Source: Tanytarsus gracilentus
Taxonomy: Eukaryota; Arthropoda; Insecta; Diptera; Chironomidae
NCBI GenBank assembly: GCA_038502055.1
Contig: JAXRKN010000018.1
Coordinates: forward strand, 1 to 64,000
DNA length: 64,000 nucleotides
Reading direction: 5' to 3'
Of the stretch, positions 36,401 to 49,407 are shown one piece after another (position 1 is the stretch's first letter; each line of letters opens with the position of its first letter). The notes beneath the pieces were generated by a model, which was not told the DNA's origin, made no database searches, and was given only the letters and a program-made list of their open reading frames with translations. Both the position numbers and the translations under genes were made by a program.

Positions 36401-39400
36401 GACTTCGAGACTTGTTATTTGATGATGAAGTTACTTGTCATTGCATCAATTGAAAGTTTTTCTTATGTGATTTGAATGCAAAATGAGGGGGAAAATTATG
36501 AATGTGAAGAAAGTTGCGTAACTTGAAATGTCCTCAGGAAATCAGAGTTTTTAACCAGTTTTTGACATCCTGCGAGACTTATTGAAGGTTTGAACTGATT
36601 GGTTCACAAGTGTAAAAAATTTAAATTCCATAATAAATTTTATTTAATTAAAATTCATAAATTTGACAAACTTAGGAACATTTTTTGTTCATTCATCGCA
36701 TCAAAATCTCAGCATGATTTTTAATAAATTTTAAAAGCACTCGAATGTCAAACGAACATTAATTATTTCCCAAACCACATCGCAGATCTTAAAATCTTCT
36801 CATGTCACTTAAGCTCTAGATCACATGGCTGACATCAAACATCTTAGTGCTCAAATGTGCATTAATACAAAACCTTGAGATCATAGCACAAAAAAATTGT
36901 CGTGTTCTCGCCTGAGGAAATTTACTTTACATTAACCTGAAAATTATTAGCTCGAGTTTAATTAAATTTTCATTAATTATATTTTTCTTGAATGCGACAG
37001 AAGTGGAAATAAATAATGGAAGTGACATTTCTTGAGGGCGATTGGGAACAAAGTGATTAAGTTGAGTTAGAGAAGATGTGAAGGACTTTTAAATATTTTT
37101 TACACCTGCATTAAAAAAATTGTTAAAATATTTTAATAAACGATTTTTTGAAAATTAAAAGTTTTTTTGCGATTTTTTTTAATTCTCCCTTTAATTGTCT
37201 CGAAAACCTCTTTTAATTATTTTCAATTTGATTCCCACAAATTCATTAACAGCTTTTAAATAAAAACATTCCTCCGATGTATGCTAAGAAGGCAGTCAAG
37301 CCAGTGACTCATTGAGATATTCAATTCGATCTGATTCCACACCCATAACTCACTCTCGTTACCTTCGAGTAGCATGCGGCACCCAGAAATGCCTGCTTTT
37401 TAAAAGTAAAACACAGTTCGCAGGCATGCTGAGGCTAATAATGAAATTGAGAGCTTTTTTAAGGATGTCGAGTGTAACAAAAATTATTTAATTTTATTAT
37501 TCCGCGACCTTGAGGTGTCGGAGAGAATTCTAAAAGGCGATTTATGCGAAAATTGAATTGTAATTGTGAAGCTAATTTGATGGTGATGAATTGATATTGA
37601 AAATATATTTCTGAAAGCTTTAAAAAGTTCAATGAAAATAATTTTTGAACCTTCCGGTAGCTTCAATTTCTTTCCCACGCCATTCGATGAACCACGAAGT
37701 TACTTTTTTCAATTTATTTCTCTATTCAACTTCTTCAATCTAAGTTTGTCGATAAGAAAGCAAAAGTAAATAAAAAGGAAAAAGACACGAGAGTTTTTAC
37801 TAAATATCCTATGAAAAAAATTAATTTTTTTATAACGTTACAAAAATTATAAAAAATTTAAAAATTTATAATTTTAACTATTTAATTTTTTCTTATTAAT
37901 TTAAATTTTTAAGGTTAACATTTAAATTTTATACTTTAAAAAATTTAAAAACCGTCACAAAAAAAATCAAAATTTAAAACCCCGATTTAATTCAATTTTT
38001 CAAAATTTCTTGTGACATTCTCTTTGACTCATTTTTTTCTATACATTCCTTAATTAACTTTACATGCTTCCCTCGACTACCAAGCTCCGCATCTATAAGC
38101 AAATTCAATGCAAATTTGATAACCGACAACTTTTAGCCGCCATTCAATGCACAATGTACAGCTATATCGAGTATGTTGAAGAAGATGAGAGAAAAAGTTA
38201 CGTAATTGAACATCGAGTCGCGGCGATGCGCTGAATGTCGAGTGAATGTTTCTTGTATCTTCGATTATGCTTTTTATTATTTTTGCTGCTGTGTAAATAA
38301 ATTGTTTCTCAATTATGTTGAGATCAAAAGTGAGTTGGGAAGATTTTGAAGCAGCTGAAGATTTTTTTGAGATTATTTGTATTATTTTCATTGAACTTTC
38401 TTCAATTTTTTCGTTTAAAATCTTTTTAAAAAATCATAAAAAACTTCATGACTAAAAAATGTCAAAAGCTTTCATAAAACTCCAAAAAAGTCGTGCACCC
38501 TCGATTTTAATCTCATTTACTTAATTTTCCATCAATTTGACTTTATTTTCGTCATTACTCAACACCAAAAATAATGAAATAAGTTCAGCCTCAATTAAAG
38601 GTGTATCAATCACCAACAAAAGCTCACACAATGCTCCACAATTAAATTAAAATGAGACTCGTAAAAAAATCGAGCATGAAAAAGATGCAAAATCATTTTA
38701 ATTTGATCAAAAAGTGACTGAATAAGGAAAACAATTGAGATTTTTTGTGTTTTTGTTGATGTTATTTTTGTGGTGCGCTCGTATTGCGAAGTCTCAAGGT
38801 CGTTTCAGGAAATAATTGAATAAGATCGAAAGTTGAATTACAGTTAGTTGAAAATGTTTTAGTGAGTTATGGAAAAATATTAGCGAAATTAAAATTTCGA
38901 ACTGATTTATAAAAATATTTTGACAGATTTAAAAAAAAATATTTCAAATTTTAAATGCCAAAAGTAATTTTAATGTATTTAAAATTGTCATAATTTTAAA
39001 AAGCTTTCAAATTTTTATAAAATCTCTCTAAATATTTTATTCCTATATGTTTGTCAATTTCAAATTTTCAATCTTAAAATTTATTAGTTTTTTTTCTTAG
39101 CAAATTCTTACGACTTATAATCTCAAGCTTAATCACCTTCAGCTTTTTTCACAGCTCATAATCAGTGGCAATTACACCGCAATTGAGTCCAGTCACATAA
39201 CTTTAAAAACTTTATTTCTAATAATTGCACAAGAAAAATCGAAAATCGCCATAAAAGCTTGAAACTTAAAAAAAATATTACAATCTTTATGTGAAGAAAA
39301 AAGATCAATTGAAGTTGAAAAACAAAAAAAAAATTGGGTTGTGAAATAAATCGAACGGCGGTGAACATGAAGTTGAAGAAAAAAAATTAAGAAATCGAAA

Positions 39401-42400
39401 ATTATTGGTTTTGATTTAAAACGAGAAAAAATAAAAATTGCAGCATTTAAAAATGAGATTTTGGAAATGAATAATTTTTGAAAATTCAAATACAAAAAAA
39501 ATAATTAGCATAATTTCCCACTCTAACAATTAAGAAAAAAAATTATTTGTATATTCATGTCATGATCATGTTCACTAACCATTATTAACATCATGATCTC
39601 GCTGATCGATTTAACGGAGGTGAAAGTAATTTTTTTGTGCAAAAAAGAAATTTTCTCTCTCAAACTCGAATGATGTCATCAAAGATGAATGAACAAAAAA
39701 ATATTAAAAGCTGAACTTCGCTGTAGGCAATTTAATGACGTTTTGTAGGAGAAAATAGAATAAAATTCAAATTAAAGTTGTGGGATGGCAATTTGTTCAA
39801 TCTTGAGCTTGATTTTTTATTAAAATTTGTGGCTTGATTGAAATTCAAGAAGTTTTAATGGAAAAAATTATTCTTTTGGTATTTTTTGATTAATTTTTTA
39901 TAATAAAAATTTGTCATCACGAAATTCATGAAGCAAAAAAATTCTCGCTTTAGTCATTGAATTCTCAATTATTTCTATTAAGTCATTAAGATCTTTAAAC
40001 TCATCGAAAAAAAATTAACCGAACAGTGAGCAAAAAAATCTGCAAGAACTTTAACAAAGCAAAAATTATTAAATTGTAAAAAATGACCGCAAGTGGTTTT
40101 AAGTCAATAAAATAACAAGAAGAAAACCTTTTATTATTTGCAGTGTTTGGAATTTATTTAAAAATAATTTATGACGAGAATCGAAGAAAGAACAAAAGAA
40201 TGAGGAAAGAAAAAGTGTCAAGTTGAAAAAATTAAATTTATGCGAATAAAGAATGTAAGAATGAAAAATTGCAGTTGAGAATGCAAAAAGTTGTGAGGAA
40301 GATGTTCGAGATTATTGACGGAAGAATGAGGAAATTGAATTTAATTAAAAAGGGTTGAAAAACTTTAGGAATTTAATTTATGATTTTTTTATTTATAAAT
40401 TTGAATTTTTCGAATTTTATTTTTAAATTCTTTTTCTGCGTGAAATCATAGAAAATTTATTCAACTAATTTTCACCTTAACCCTCCATAATCATCTCATT
40501 AATCTCTCACATGCTTTTAATTCAACTCAATAAATTTCACGCATTCTCCAATATGTCACGACATTAAATAATTATTGTCGCATTTAACATCTCGAAAGTG
40601 AATTATGGTCGTCGTGCATGAAATTCCACAAACTCCTTCAGGGTCGGTGGATGCATCTTCATTCAATTTTTTATTATTATTCACTAAAAATTTATTTTAT
40701 CGACTCATTGAACTTGACACTGCACTGTGGCATTTTGTTGTGTGAATTGTCTTTAAATTTTTAATCGGTAATTGAGGATTAAGAAGAAGATCGGAAGGAG
40801 TTAGTTAAATTACTTCATTTGTGAGTCTCAAGATTTCCTGATGAGAGACTTAAAAGTGTAATTTGATCTCAAGCTAATGAAGTTCAAACAACTTGCGAGT
40901 TGAAGTCATATAGAAGGTGTTGAACTTGAGGTCAAGTGCACTTCATTGAGGTTAGAAAAATGGAAGAGCTTTAAATCAAGTTTTTTCAGCCTCAATTTGA
41001 ATGATTTGATTTTTTTTGGAATAAATATAAACAACGTGCTTCAGTTGTGAAGTTCGAGGGTTTTTTGATCAACTGAAATTTTCACATCCTATTGACAGAT
41101 TTCGAAAAATTCAATTTGAATGAATTTTAATTGATTGACATTGAAATTTTTTTTAATGACTTTAACATGAGAGTTTTTTGGGTTTAAAAATTTAAAAATT
41201 TCAAGTGAAATTTTTTCAGAAAAAGTTTGTAAAAATTCAAAATAAATCAACTGCACTTTTTCTCCTCTCAAGAACATTTTAATCGATCCAATAATTGCTC
41301 CATAATTACTCGATCCGCTTTTTTTAGCCAACAACGAAAATAAAAAATTGCTTCAGAAACATAAATTCCAGTTCTTGCGCATAAATTTCCACTCACATTG
41401 CCGATTCAGAAATCAATTTAAGTTTTTATTTTTTTTTGAGTCTCGCTTAAGCAATAATTTCACATACGGCTAAAAAATGGCCTTTTGGGCGAGCAAACAC
41501 TCCTTTAAAAAATATCTTTTATAATGCGAAAGTAAATGACCTGAAAACTGCGGTGGCTTTTTTTCGTGTCTCGAACATGGAAAACATGACCATTAAATTA
41601 TACCCCAGACTAAATTGCCAAGTGCATAAATGCAATTTAATCGAAAATCGAGAGATTGAGGAGATAAAAGGTTGATTATGAAAAATGTCAATGTGAACAA
41701 CTGGAAAGATTTGAAGAATTTAAAAATGTTTAGCTTGAAAAATTTGAAAGCAAAATTTATTCTAAGTTTCTTGACCTTTTTTCACTCAACGTCAATTTTC
41801 CAACGTCCTTCGTCACCTCTTACGCACTTCAACATGTAACCGATCACCAGCTCACAACTCAACTCATAACCTGACCATGCAACACTCGAAAAAAAACTTC
41901 TGAGTTATTTAATAAATTTTCAGTTGCACAAAAAAATGTTCAAGAAGTAAAAAAAAAACAAATTCGATGTGGAAAAGAATTCGAAAATGGGCGTGGAGTG
42001 AAAAAGTTGAGAGATTTAAGTGGAAACTAGAGCGGCTAATTGCTGCTGAGGTGTTTGGACTTAAGTTTGTGACCATAATTCTGATCAATAAAAAATGTGC
42101 AATTTTAATTTTTTTAACTATAAAAATTTAATATTTTATGGCATCAGCCACCGGACACTGGTTTCATTGAATTTTTTTTTCTCAAAAAAATGTTGTTAAA
42201 AAATAATTTTCCATGACCACAAAAATGATTGATGTCATTCTTAATTAAACCCTCTCGCACTCTTTCTAATGTGTGTTTAATAATTGCCCACCTTCGATGA
42301 CTTAAATTGTGTTGTTTTCATGCCACATTTTCTTCACAATTTATTGTCTGCTGCTCAAGTATCGAGCACTGTTATTATTCCGTCATAAATGCGGAATGTT

Positions 42401-45400
42401 CACTTAATTTTTTTTCGGGCTTTGATTGATGCAAGGGCTTGGCTTTCTTTGTCTTAAGGTTAATTTTTTTCTTACATTTTTGAGAGTTTAACTTAATTAA
42501 ATTTTTTGATGAAGAATTTTATGATAAATATTTTTTTAATTTTTTTAGTAAATTTACAAAAGACAGTTTTTAATTTTTTTTAAGTAAAAAATTTGACTCT
42601 AAATAAAATGAACGCATATATGCAAAAAGTGCCAAATGACTAAAATGTAAGTTAAATTTTTACGTTTTTAAGAACCACAAACTCAACCTAATTAATAAAC
42701 TCATTCATGCACTTGTCAATCGCTTCACAATTAAAAACCTTTTTATTTATTTTAAAGCATTTTCTCATACTTTAAAAAAAATTCAAGGTTCAAAACTTAA
42801 AGCTTCAATTATTCACATTAGAGTCTATTAAATTATATGGAAATGAAGTTGCCACAAAGAATGAAGCTCGAGCATTCATGTTCATCCATAAAGTCGTGTT
42901 TTAGGTTTAATAAAAAAATATTCGAGTATTTTTTTAAATGGTCATAAATTGCAGGCATGGGAATTAAGTAAAAACATGCAATTGAATGATTTAAAGTTCG
43001 ATCACTAATTTGACAGATTTAAACTAAATTTGGATCAAGTTGAAAAAAGATTTAAGGTTGAATAAATTTTGAAATTGAAGCTTTCAAGATCAATTTTGTG
43101 ATGAAAACACAAATTTTTATAAAATCGAAAATTTAGTCTTAAAAATTAAAAAAAAATCTCCGCATTTTTTACTTTACTCACAAAAACCCTTCACGCATTA
43201 AAAAATTCACACACATTTCGTAATTTTAAATATTTTTCTCATTAATTAGGAAGTAAAAGTTTTTACCTCACAATAAAAATTTTCATTAAAAGGCCTGAGG
43301 CTTAATAGACACTTACTCGTTTAATAGTCGAACTCTTTAAATATACGGAGGTCACTCAAAATTAACTCGAAGGTGGAGAAGGAAGCGAAAAAAGTTTGGC
43401 GCGAATTTTTTCTAGTCAAAACACAGCTCAGCAACTAATTTTTCACTCGTCAAGTTAACAAATGTGTCATAAATTAATTCACAATGAGAGGCTGAGGGGA
43501 GTTTTGAATGTTGGTTATTAAGCTGCTAATTGTTGAGAGATTATCGGTGATTACGCGCGTAAATCATGACAAAAGGTGGAGAGAAAATATTTGAGAGAAT
43601 TAGTTAAAAATTAATTTTGTAACTTTTTATATTTTTCTTAATTTTTTTAAATTAAAAACTTTGAAAGCATCCAAACTGCAGCTGCCGCATTTCTCGACCA
43701 CTTTTTTCTCAACTTTTTTGCATATCCTGCAAATTACAATAATAACAGCAGCAAATTATCATTTTTCTCTCTCTCTCGCTCGACTGCCAGACATTTCCAA
43801 CTTTCAAGTTGTCTCACTTACTTCCATACACAACGCATGTGATATGTTTTTTTACATTTCATTGAGAGACTTCACGGATTGTCGCGCTTTCACTTTCATT
43901 TCTCGATAGAAGCGAGAGTGAAACGAGAGAAGAAAAGAAGATCAAAGAAAGACTTGGGCGAGTGTGAGATGAATTTTTTTTTGGCATTGCAAGACTTGAG
44001 AGCGAAATTTTCTCTTTTCAGTTTAAAAGTTTGTTCTTTGAAGTTGAAAATTTTTGATGAAATTGATGAAATATTTTTAAAAATTAATTTTTGAGTTAAA
44101 ATTTTTCTGTTAAAAAATTTTGGCTCTAAATTTAATTAAGAATTTAACATAAAATTTTCAAACTCACCTGGCAAGAATTTAAAAAATCCAAAAATTAAAT
44201 CCACGAAAAAGTTTTTCAAATATTTTTTCCACACTTTTTTCTCGGTGTTTTATTGAACTTCTTTCAGGGTCTCGCTTTTAATCTAAACTTCTTATTAATG
44301 CTGTTGGTAATTAGAGCAAGTTTAAATTTTCTTTAATTAATATTCGCCGCACAAAAAAAAATTACATGGAAAATTTATTAAAGTTTTTCTTAATTTATTC
44401 ATAAAGTTTATCGAAAAAATTTATAAGTTAATCATTTATGCGAACACATTCTGTGCAATTATCTAATCGATTATTTTTAATTAAATTGAGGTTTATTAGA
44501 GTGTATAGGTAGAATTCTTTTTGAAATTTATTTTTTTGAAGTTTTCCGTTAAATTTTTTTCTGAAATTTAAAAAAATTCTATAAATTGCCTAAAATTTAT
44601 TTCTAGTCTCTTTAATATTTTTTTCACAAAATTAAGCTTTGAAATTTATTGAAAATTGTTCCCAAATTTCGATTTTAAATTCCTCAAATTACTTCAACCC
44701 CAAATATATTTTTTATCTTCCTATTAAAATTTTATTACACAACTTCTTCATCGTCTCTCGAAAAAAAAGTGTAAACAAAAAAGTCCCAAAAAATTATTTC
44801 TCTCCACACATTCGACCTCTCACGTTCCACACATCTCTCGTCAAGAGAGAAAAAATTTCTTTCATCTTATCATTATTATTTTTTATTGCAAAATTATTCA
44901 AATTTTTTCTCACACAAATGGCAAAGAAGTTCAAATACCTCTTTACTGCCTCCGACACTCGAAAAAAAACTTTAATTTTTCTTTTACGAATTTCTTTTTC
45001 ACCTTTACGCGTGAACAGTTGAAAGCGAACTGAAAAAGAGCGCAAGTGAAAGAAGTTTGGATGAAGTGTGGCGGAGGCGCGATGTTTATGAAGTTAATGT
45101 TGAGTGACTCAAGAGATTTCAATGCTGAATGAGAAAAGTGAGCAACTGAAAAGCATAAGAGAGCTTTGGTAAGCTTCTTGTGAGCTTTTAATGTGGCTTA
45201 AATAAACTTGAGCACTGAGAGAATTTTTATGGTTGAAAATTAAAATTTTTAAAGAAATTTAAACTAACATTTTCCATTTTGTTCCATCGAAAATTTTTAA
45301 AAACTAAAAATACGCTTTACAAATTTAAAATATTTTTAACTTTAGAAAAATCCTAAAAATTATTAAAGTTCTAAAATTCAATCATTCCTATTTGCTAATT

Positions 45401-45611
45401 ATGCGTCATTAGAAATTACTTTTTTATCGCTTTTACGATGGCTTCAATTAATTTCCCATTAACGAGATTCGACGATTCATGTCCGAATGACTTACTTAAA
45501 TGTTGATGAATGAATTTGCCATTTAATGATAATTAATTAAATTATTTATCAAACTTTTAGTGATAAAAATCTTATCGTGACAAGAAAATTTTGAAGATAG
45601 TAAATTTTGTG

Positions 45612-45619
45612 TATAAAAG
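45612..45619 (+). promoter_or_regulatory. TATA box upstream of the otopetrin gene
   Basis: TATAAAAG lies about 240 bp before the start codon at 45860. A transcription start near 45645 would give a leader of about 215 bases with no intervening in-frame coding. This is motif and position evidence only. Confidence 0.5.
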
Positions 45620-45859
45620 GCAAAAAGACTTGAATGAAAATTTTAGTTTGTGATTGAAAGTGAAGTCGAAATTAAAAGTTTAAGTGAAATAAAAAATTAA
45701 TTAAAAGTTTGATAATAAATTTAAAAAATACAGAAAAAATAAAGAAAATTAAGAGTTGAAAAATGTTTAAAAAAACACTAAAAAATCATAAATTTTAGTA
45801 AAAAAAGAGTTCACAAAATTAGTATAAAGCGGAGCTATAAAAACAACTTTTAATTCAAC

Positions 45860-48636
45860 ATGAAACCTCAAAATTCTTCCCACATTGAATTTTCATCATC
45901 TGAAGATCCAAATGGAACTGAAAGTAATTTAAAAATTATTTAAAATTAATTTAGTTTTTCTTTCTAATAATCGTTATTAATTTAATTACCCTAATTAATT
46001 GTAATTAATAAAATAACTTTTCAGCTCCGCCACCAAAATTTTCATCGCACCCTTCGACAATTTCCAAAAACACCAATTTTGAGCTAAAAATTCTGAACAA
46101 TCAATTTTATGGCATTAATCGTGAGCCGTCATCAATAACCTCACATGCTGACAATTCACGTCATCAATCAACTCCGTCACCTTCGAGTGAAGAAGAAAAA
46201 GTGAAAATGACGAGGTAAAAATAAGTTTAGAGATCACTGACCTAACGCAATTCAATTTTTGTTATGGACAATTTTAGACAATTTGGCATCATTGTAATGG
46301 CGATAAGTTACGCAATGTTTTTGGTTACTTTTGCGGCAATTCTTTTTATTGGTAATTCAATTGTCAGCTTGCGGCCGGTTCCACAGGTATGAATGAAAAA
46401 TTTTAATTCATTTTTCAACTTTAACGATTAGTTTAAATTTTAAATATTAAAAATACGTTAAAAATTTTAAAAAAACAGCTTAAAATTTTTAACTTAACTG
46501 TTTAAAATTAATTTTTTTAATTTTCTAAATTTAAACGAGAAATTTAAATTTAAAATTTATAAATACGTTAAAAAGAAATAATTTTTTTAACATTTTTCAA
46601 AAAATTTATTTTTAGATTTTTTGTCTTTTTATGCTTTTCTTTGGATTTTTATTCTTCATTTTTCTTCTAATTGATATTCGATTACACATCATGAGAACAA
46701 GAAAAATTGCCGCCGAAAGAGAGAAAAAATTTCAAATCCTCAACGAACAATTTCCACAGTCGGATGCGAGTTCATTTAATTCTTTAAATGCATGTGAGAG
46801 ACTTGAATCATCTCACTTAAAATCCTACGACATTTCAACCTCGCCACCACATCACAATTATTGCTTTGTGTCAGGACGTCACGGTGAACTTCTCTACCTC
46901 AAACTTGGCGCTGCTTGGTTCTGTTTTGGTCTCATTATTCACTCAATTTTGTCAATATCTTATCAAATTATTTACATCCGTCAAAAATCACCCTGTGCTG
47001 ATGCTCTTCAACTTACCGTCGACATTTTGTTTCCACTTTATTCGCTCTTCATTTTATTTTTCATCTTTAAATATTGCAGTCTTGTCATAAATTGCAAACA
47101 ATCTATGGCAAAATTTTTATTAATGCATGCGATGGGAACAACTTTAGCTTTTTGGATTTATTCGGTTGTTAATGAAACTGTGAATGCGATTAATTTGAAA
47201 AGATTTGGGGAAGAATTACTAAGTGAGTGAAAATTATGATTAATTTTTTATAAAATTTTTATAGCAAATATTCATAACTTTTATAGCAAATTCTCATTTT
47301 TTATAGTAAATGCGCATGAAAGTTTTATAAAATTTTTATAGCAAATTCTCACAAATTTTTTTCAGACTCAACCTCAACTCAAGCCCCAAATTCAATCCAC
47401 TCGCACTTTGATGAAAATCCAAAAACATTTTCCATCGATTGTCCGGGACCGGAAGAACTCAACCTGATCTATCGCTACATCGAACCCTATCTCTATCCAT
47501 TTGTTGTTGAATTTTGTATTTTAACTGTTGGAATTTATTTTATGATGTGGTCGAACATAAACAACTGCTCGAATAAGAAGAAGGAAGTTCAGGAAGATTC
47601 GATTGTTTTCAGCAGTCTTGAATCGATTCCAGAGGCAATCAATACGGGAATAAGAAGAAGAAAATTCGCGATAAATTCTGAAATTTGCAACGTGGCAATG
47701 TCAAATCACGAAGAAGAGGTCAAAAGTAGTTTAATTGTTTATGCAGATTGTCATGCATCGAGTCGTGGATTATTTGGTAAATCCAATGATTAATTGACCA
47801 ATAGTAAATTAATAATTATTATCTTCTCAAAGCTGGAATGCTGCTAATGATCTTCAAGATCGTTTCAATGATTTTAGTTCACGTAACATCGTCAGTGCCG
47901 TAAGTTCGAGAAATTAATTTAAATTTTTTATTTCATAAAAATTTTAACTCATTTTTTAGTCAAGTCATAGGCACGATTGTTATTGTCGATAGATCAATTG
48001 AGCTTTTAACTTTAATCATCATGATTGTGACGACTATTATTGCTTACATAAAAACATCAAAGTTTGACATTAATCATCATCCAATGAGGTGACATTAAAT
48101 GTTGAAATATCAACCAGAATTGTACAAATTTAAAATTTTAGCATTCTCGATGATGTTTTGCTCTTCATAGCAATTCCAGCTTTCTTTTCTGAGACAATTT
48201 TTTCGATGGTTCCGGCAATTTATAGTGGATCAATCTTGAATATTTTGGTCATCACTGCTCAGGTTAAATTGAAAGTATAAAATTAAAATTAACTAATTAA
48301 ATTATTTTCCAGCTCATTCAAGTTTTAATTCAAACTCCATTTATCATAGACGCACTTCGCCGTTGCTCAAATTCCCCAAATCTCCGCAAACTTAAACCCG
48401 GACGAGAGATCATAACCTTTCTCACTATTGCAAATGTTGCACTTTGGATTTATTATACGTTCACAATCAAAACGACTGACGTACGCGATGAACGCTATGA
48501 ATTTTATGGCGATACCTTATGGAGTATTTTAAATCATTTATCGTTGCCACTAATAATGTTCTATAGATTTCATGCTTCGGTGTGTTTGGTGGATATTTGG
48601 AAGCATAGCTATGAGAGGGGTGAAAGCGAACATTAA
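45860..48636 (+). CDS. Otopetrin-type proton channel
   Basis: Exons are 45860-45923, 46025-46214, 46278-46386, 46616-47222, 47366-47776, 47833-47899, 47960-48088, 48142-48262 and 48313-48636, giving 673 residues. A cytosolic Ser/Pro-rich N-terminus of about 85 residues precedes about 12 membrane spans in two halves. Family landmarks are the FCLFMLFFGFLFFIFLL span, CFVSGRHGELLYLKLGAAWF, the YIEPYLYPFVVEFCILTVG span and DCHASSRGLF followed by AGMLL across the splice, and a C-terminal span ending FHASVCLVDIW. Otopetrins are proton-selective channels. Fly OtopLa serves sour taste. A membrane role in acid sensing or pH balance is inferred. Which of the dipteran Otop paralogues this is cannot be settled here. 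Confidence 0.9.
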
Positions 48637-49407
48637 AATTAATTAAAATGAAATATTTTAAAAATTTAAGAAAAATATTAAATATTGTTTTTTACAGTTC
48701 CTTTAAGAAAAAAATAGCAAAAGAAGAATTTTGTTGATTCGCATGTGTGTTTGTGTGTGTGTGCGTTTTGCACGTGTGCAATTTGATTTAAGGTCCCTCG
48801 ACCGCACTGGGGGTCGAACAGCCATCATCTTGCTCGTGTGAATTTTAAACTCGAGTAGACGAAATGTGTCACAGTATCAACTATCTCTGCAGAAAATTGC
48901 ATTTTTGGCAAAACGATTTTGATAAGCCGCTACCTACTTAACAATAATTCTTTTCAACTTTAGCGTTAACAGAAACTTTTCATAATATTTACGATATTTC
49001 ATAAATGAAGATTCACCAGCAAAAAAACCCATCGTCATTAACCTTGTGTACTTTCATTAATAGTAGAATCCCTCCGAGGCTTAGAATTGCCTAGAAGTCT
49101 AAAGATTAGTTTTTTGTTGGCATCAGACAAAAAAAAGTTCAAATGATTTCATCTAATTAAGCAGCAAAAAAATTGCTAGTATTACAAACGTCATCGACGT
49201 TCAATAATTTTTCTTATTTATGAGTAAGCGAAAAATTGAACAAATAAAAGAAGTAAAAAATTCACATCTCGACCTCGTCTAAACGTAAGAAATATTCATT
49301 GCTCATGAATTTCAATTCTCACTTCAGTCTTGGTTCAACTGTCGAAGGATAAAGTCGCGGAAATATTTAAATCACAAAAAATCTGCAAAAAAAATAATCA
49401 AATTAAA
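48637..49407. other. Intergenic between otopetrin and fatty acyl-CoA reductase
   Basis: It contains a short TG/CA microsatellite near 48742-48765 and otherwise AT-rich sequence. A small GC-richer patch (ccctcgaccgcactgggggtcg, 48793-48814) can fold on itself but does not form a tRNA. The upstream ATG at 49305 is out of frame with the reductase. Confidence 0.55.

Larger units (their letters stand above)
26861..45600. other. 19-kb non-coding region, probably a long 5' intron plus regulatory DNA
   Basis: On the minus strand an excellent acceptor (TTTTATTTTTGCAG then ATCTTGCC) ends at 26861, 14 bases before the start codon of the 995-residue protein. Its transcript therefore begins in an upstream exon. 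The best matching donor I found is CAG/GTGAGTT at 44166-44167 on the minus strand, which would make one intron of about 17.3 kb. Open frames here are all short, lack domains and have biased composition. Two structured spots stand out, a hairpin and a minisatellite at 33034-33434. No tRNA or other RNA gene was recognised. Conserved enhancers cannot be seen without comparison. Confidence 0.55.

Noticed and set aside
30634..45045. Scattered 60-127 codon frames in the 19-kb non-coding region
   Set aside because: Phe/Lys/Ile-rich composition typical of AT-rich non-coding DNA, no domains and no paired splice structure.
48793..48836. Possible tRNA-like patch with gggggtcgaa
   Set aside because: No acceptor stem, anticodon loop or TTCRANY arm at the right spacing.
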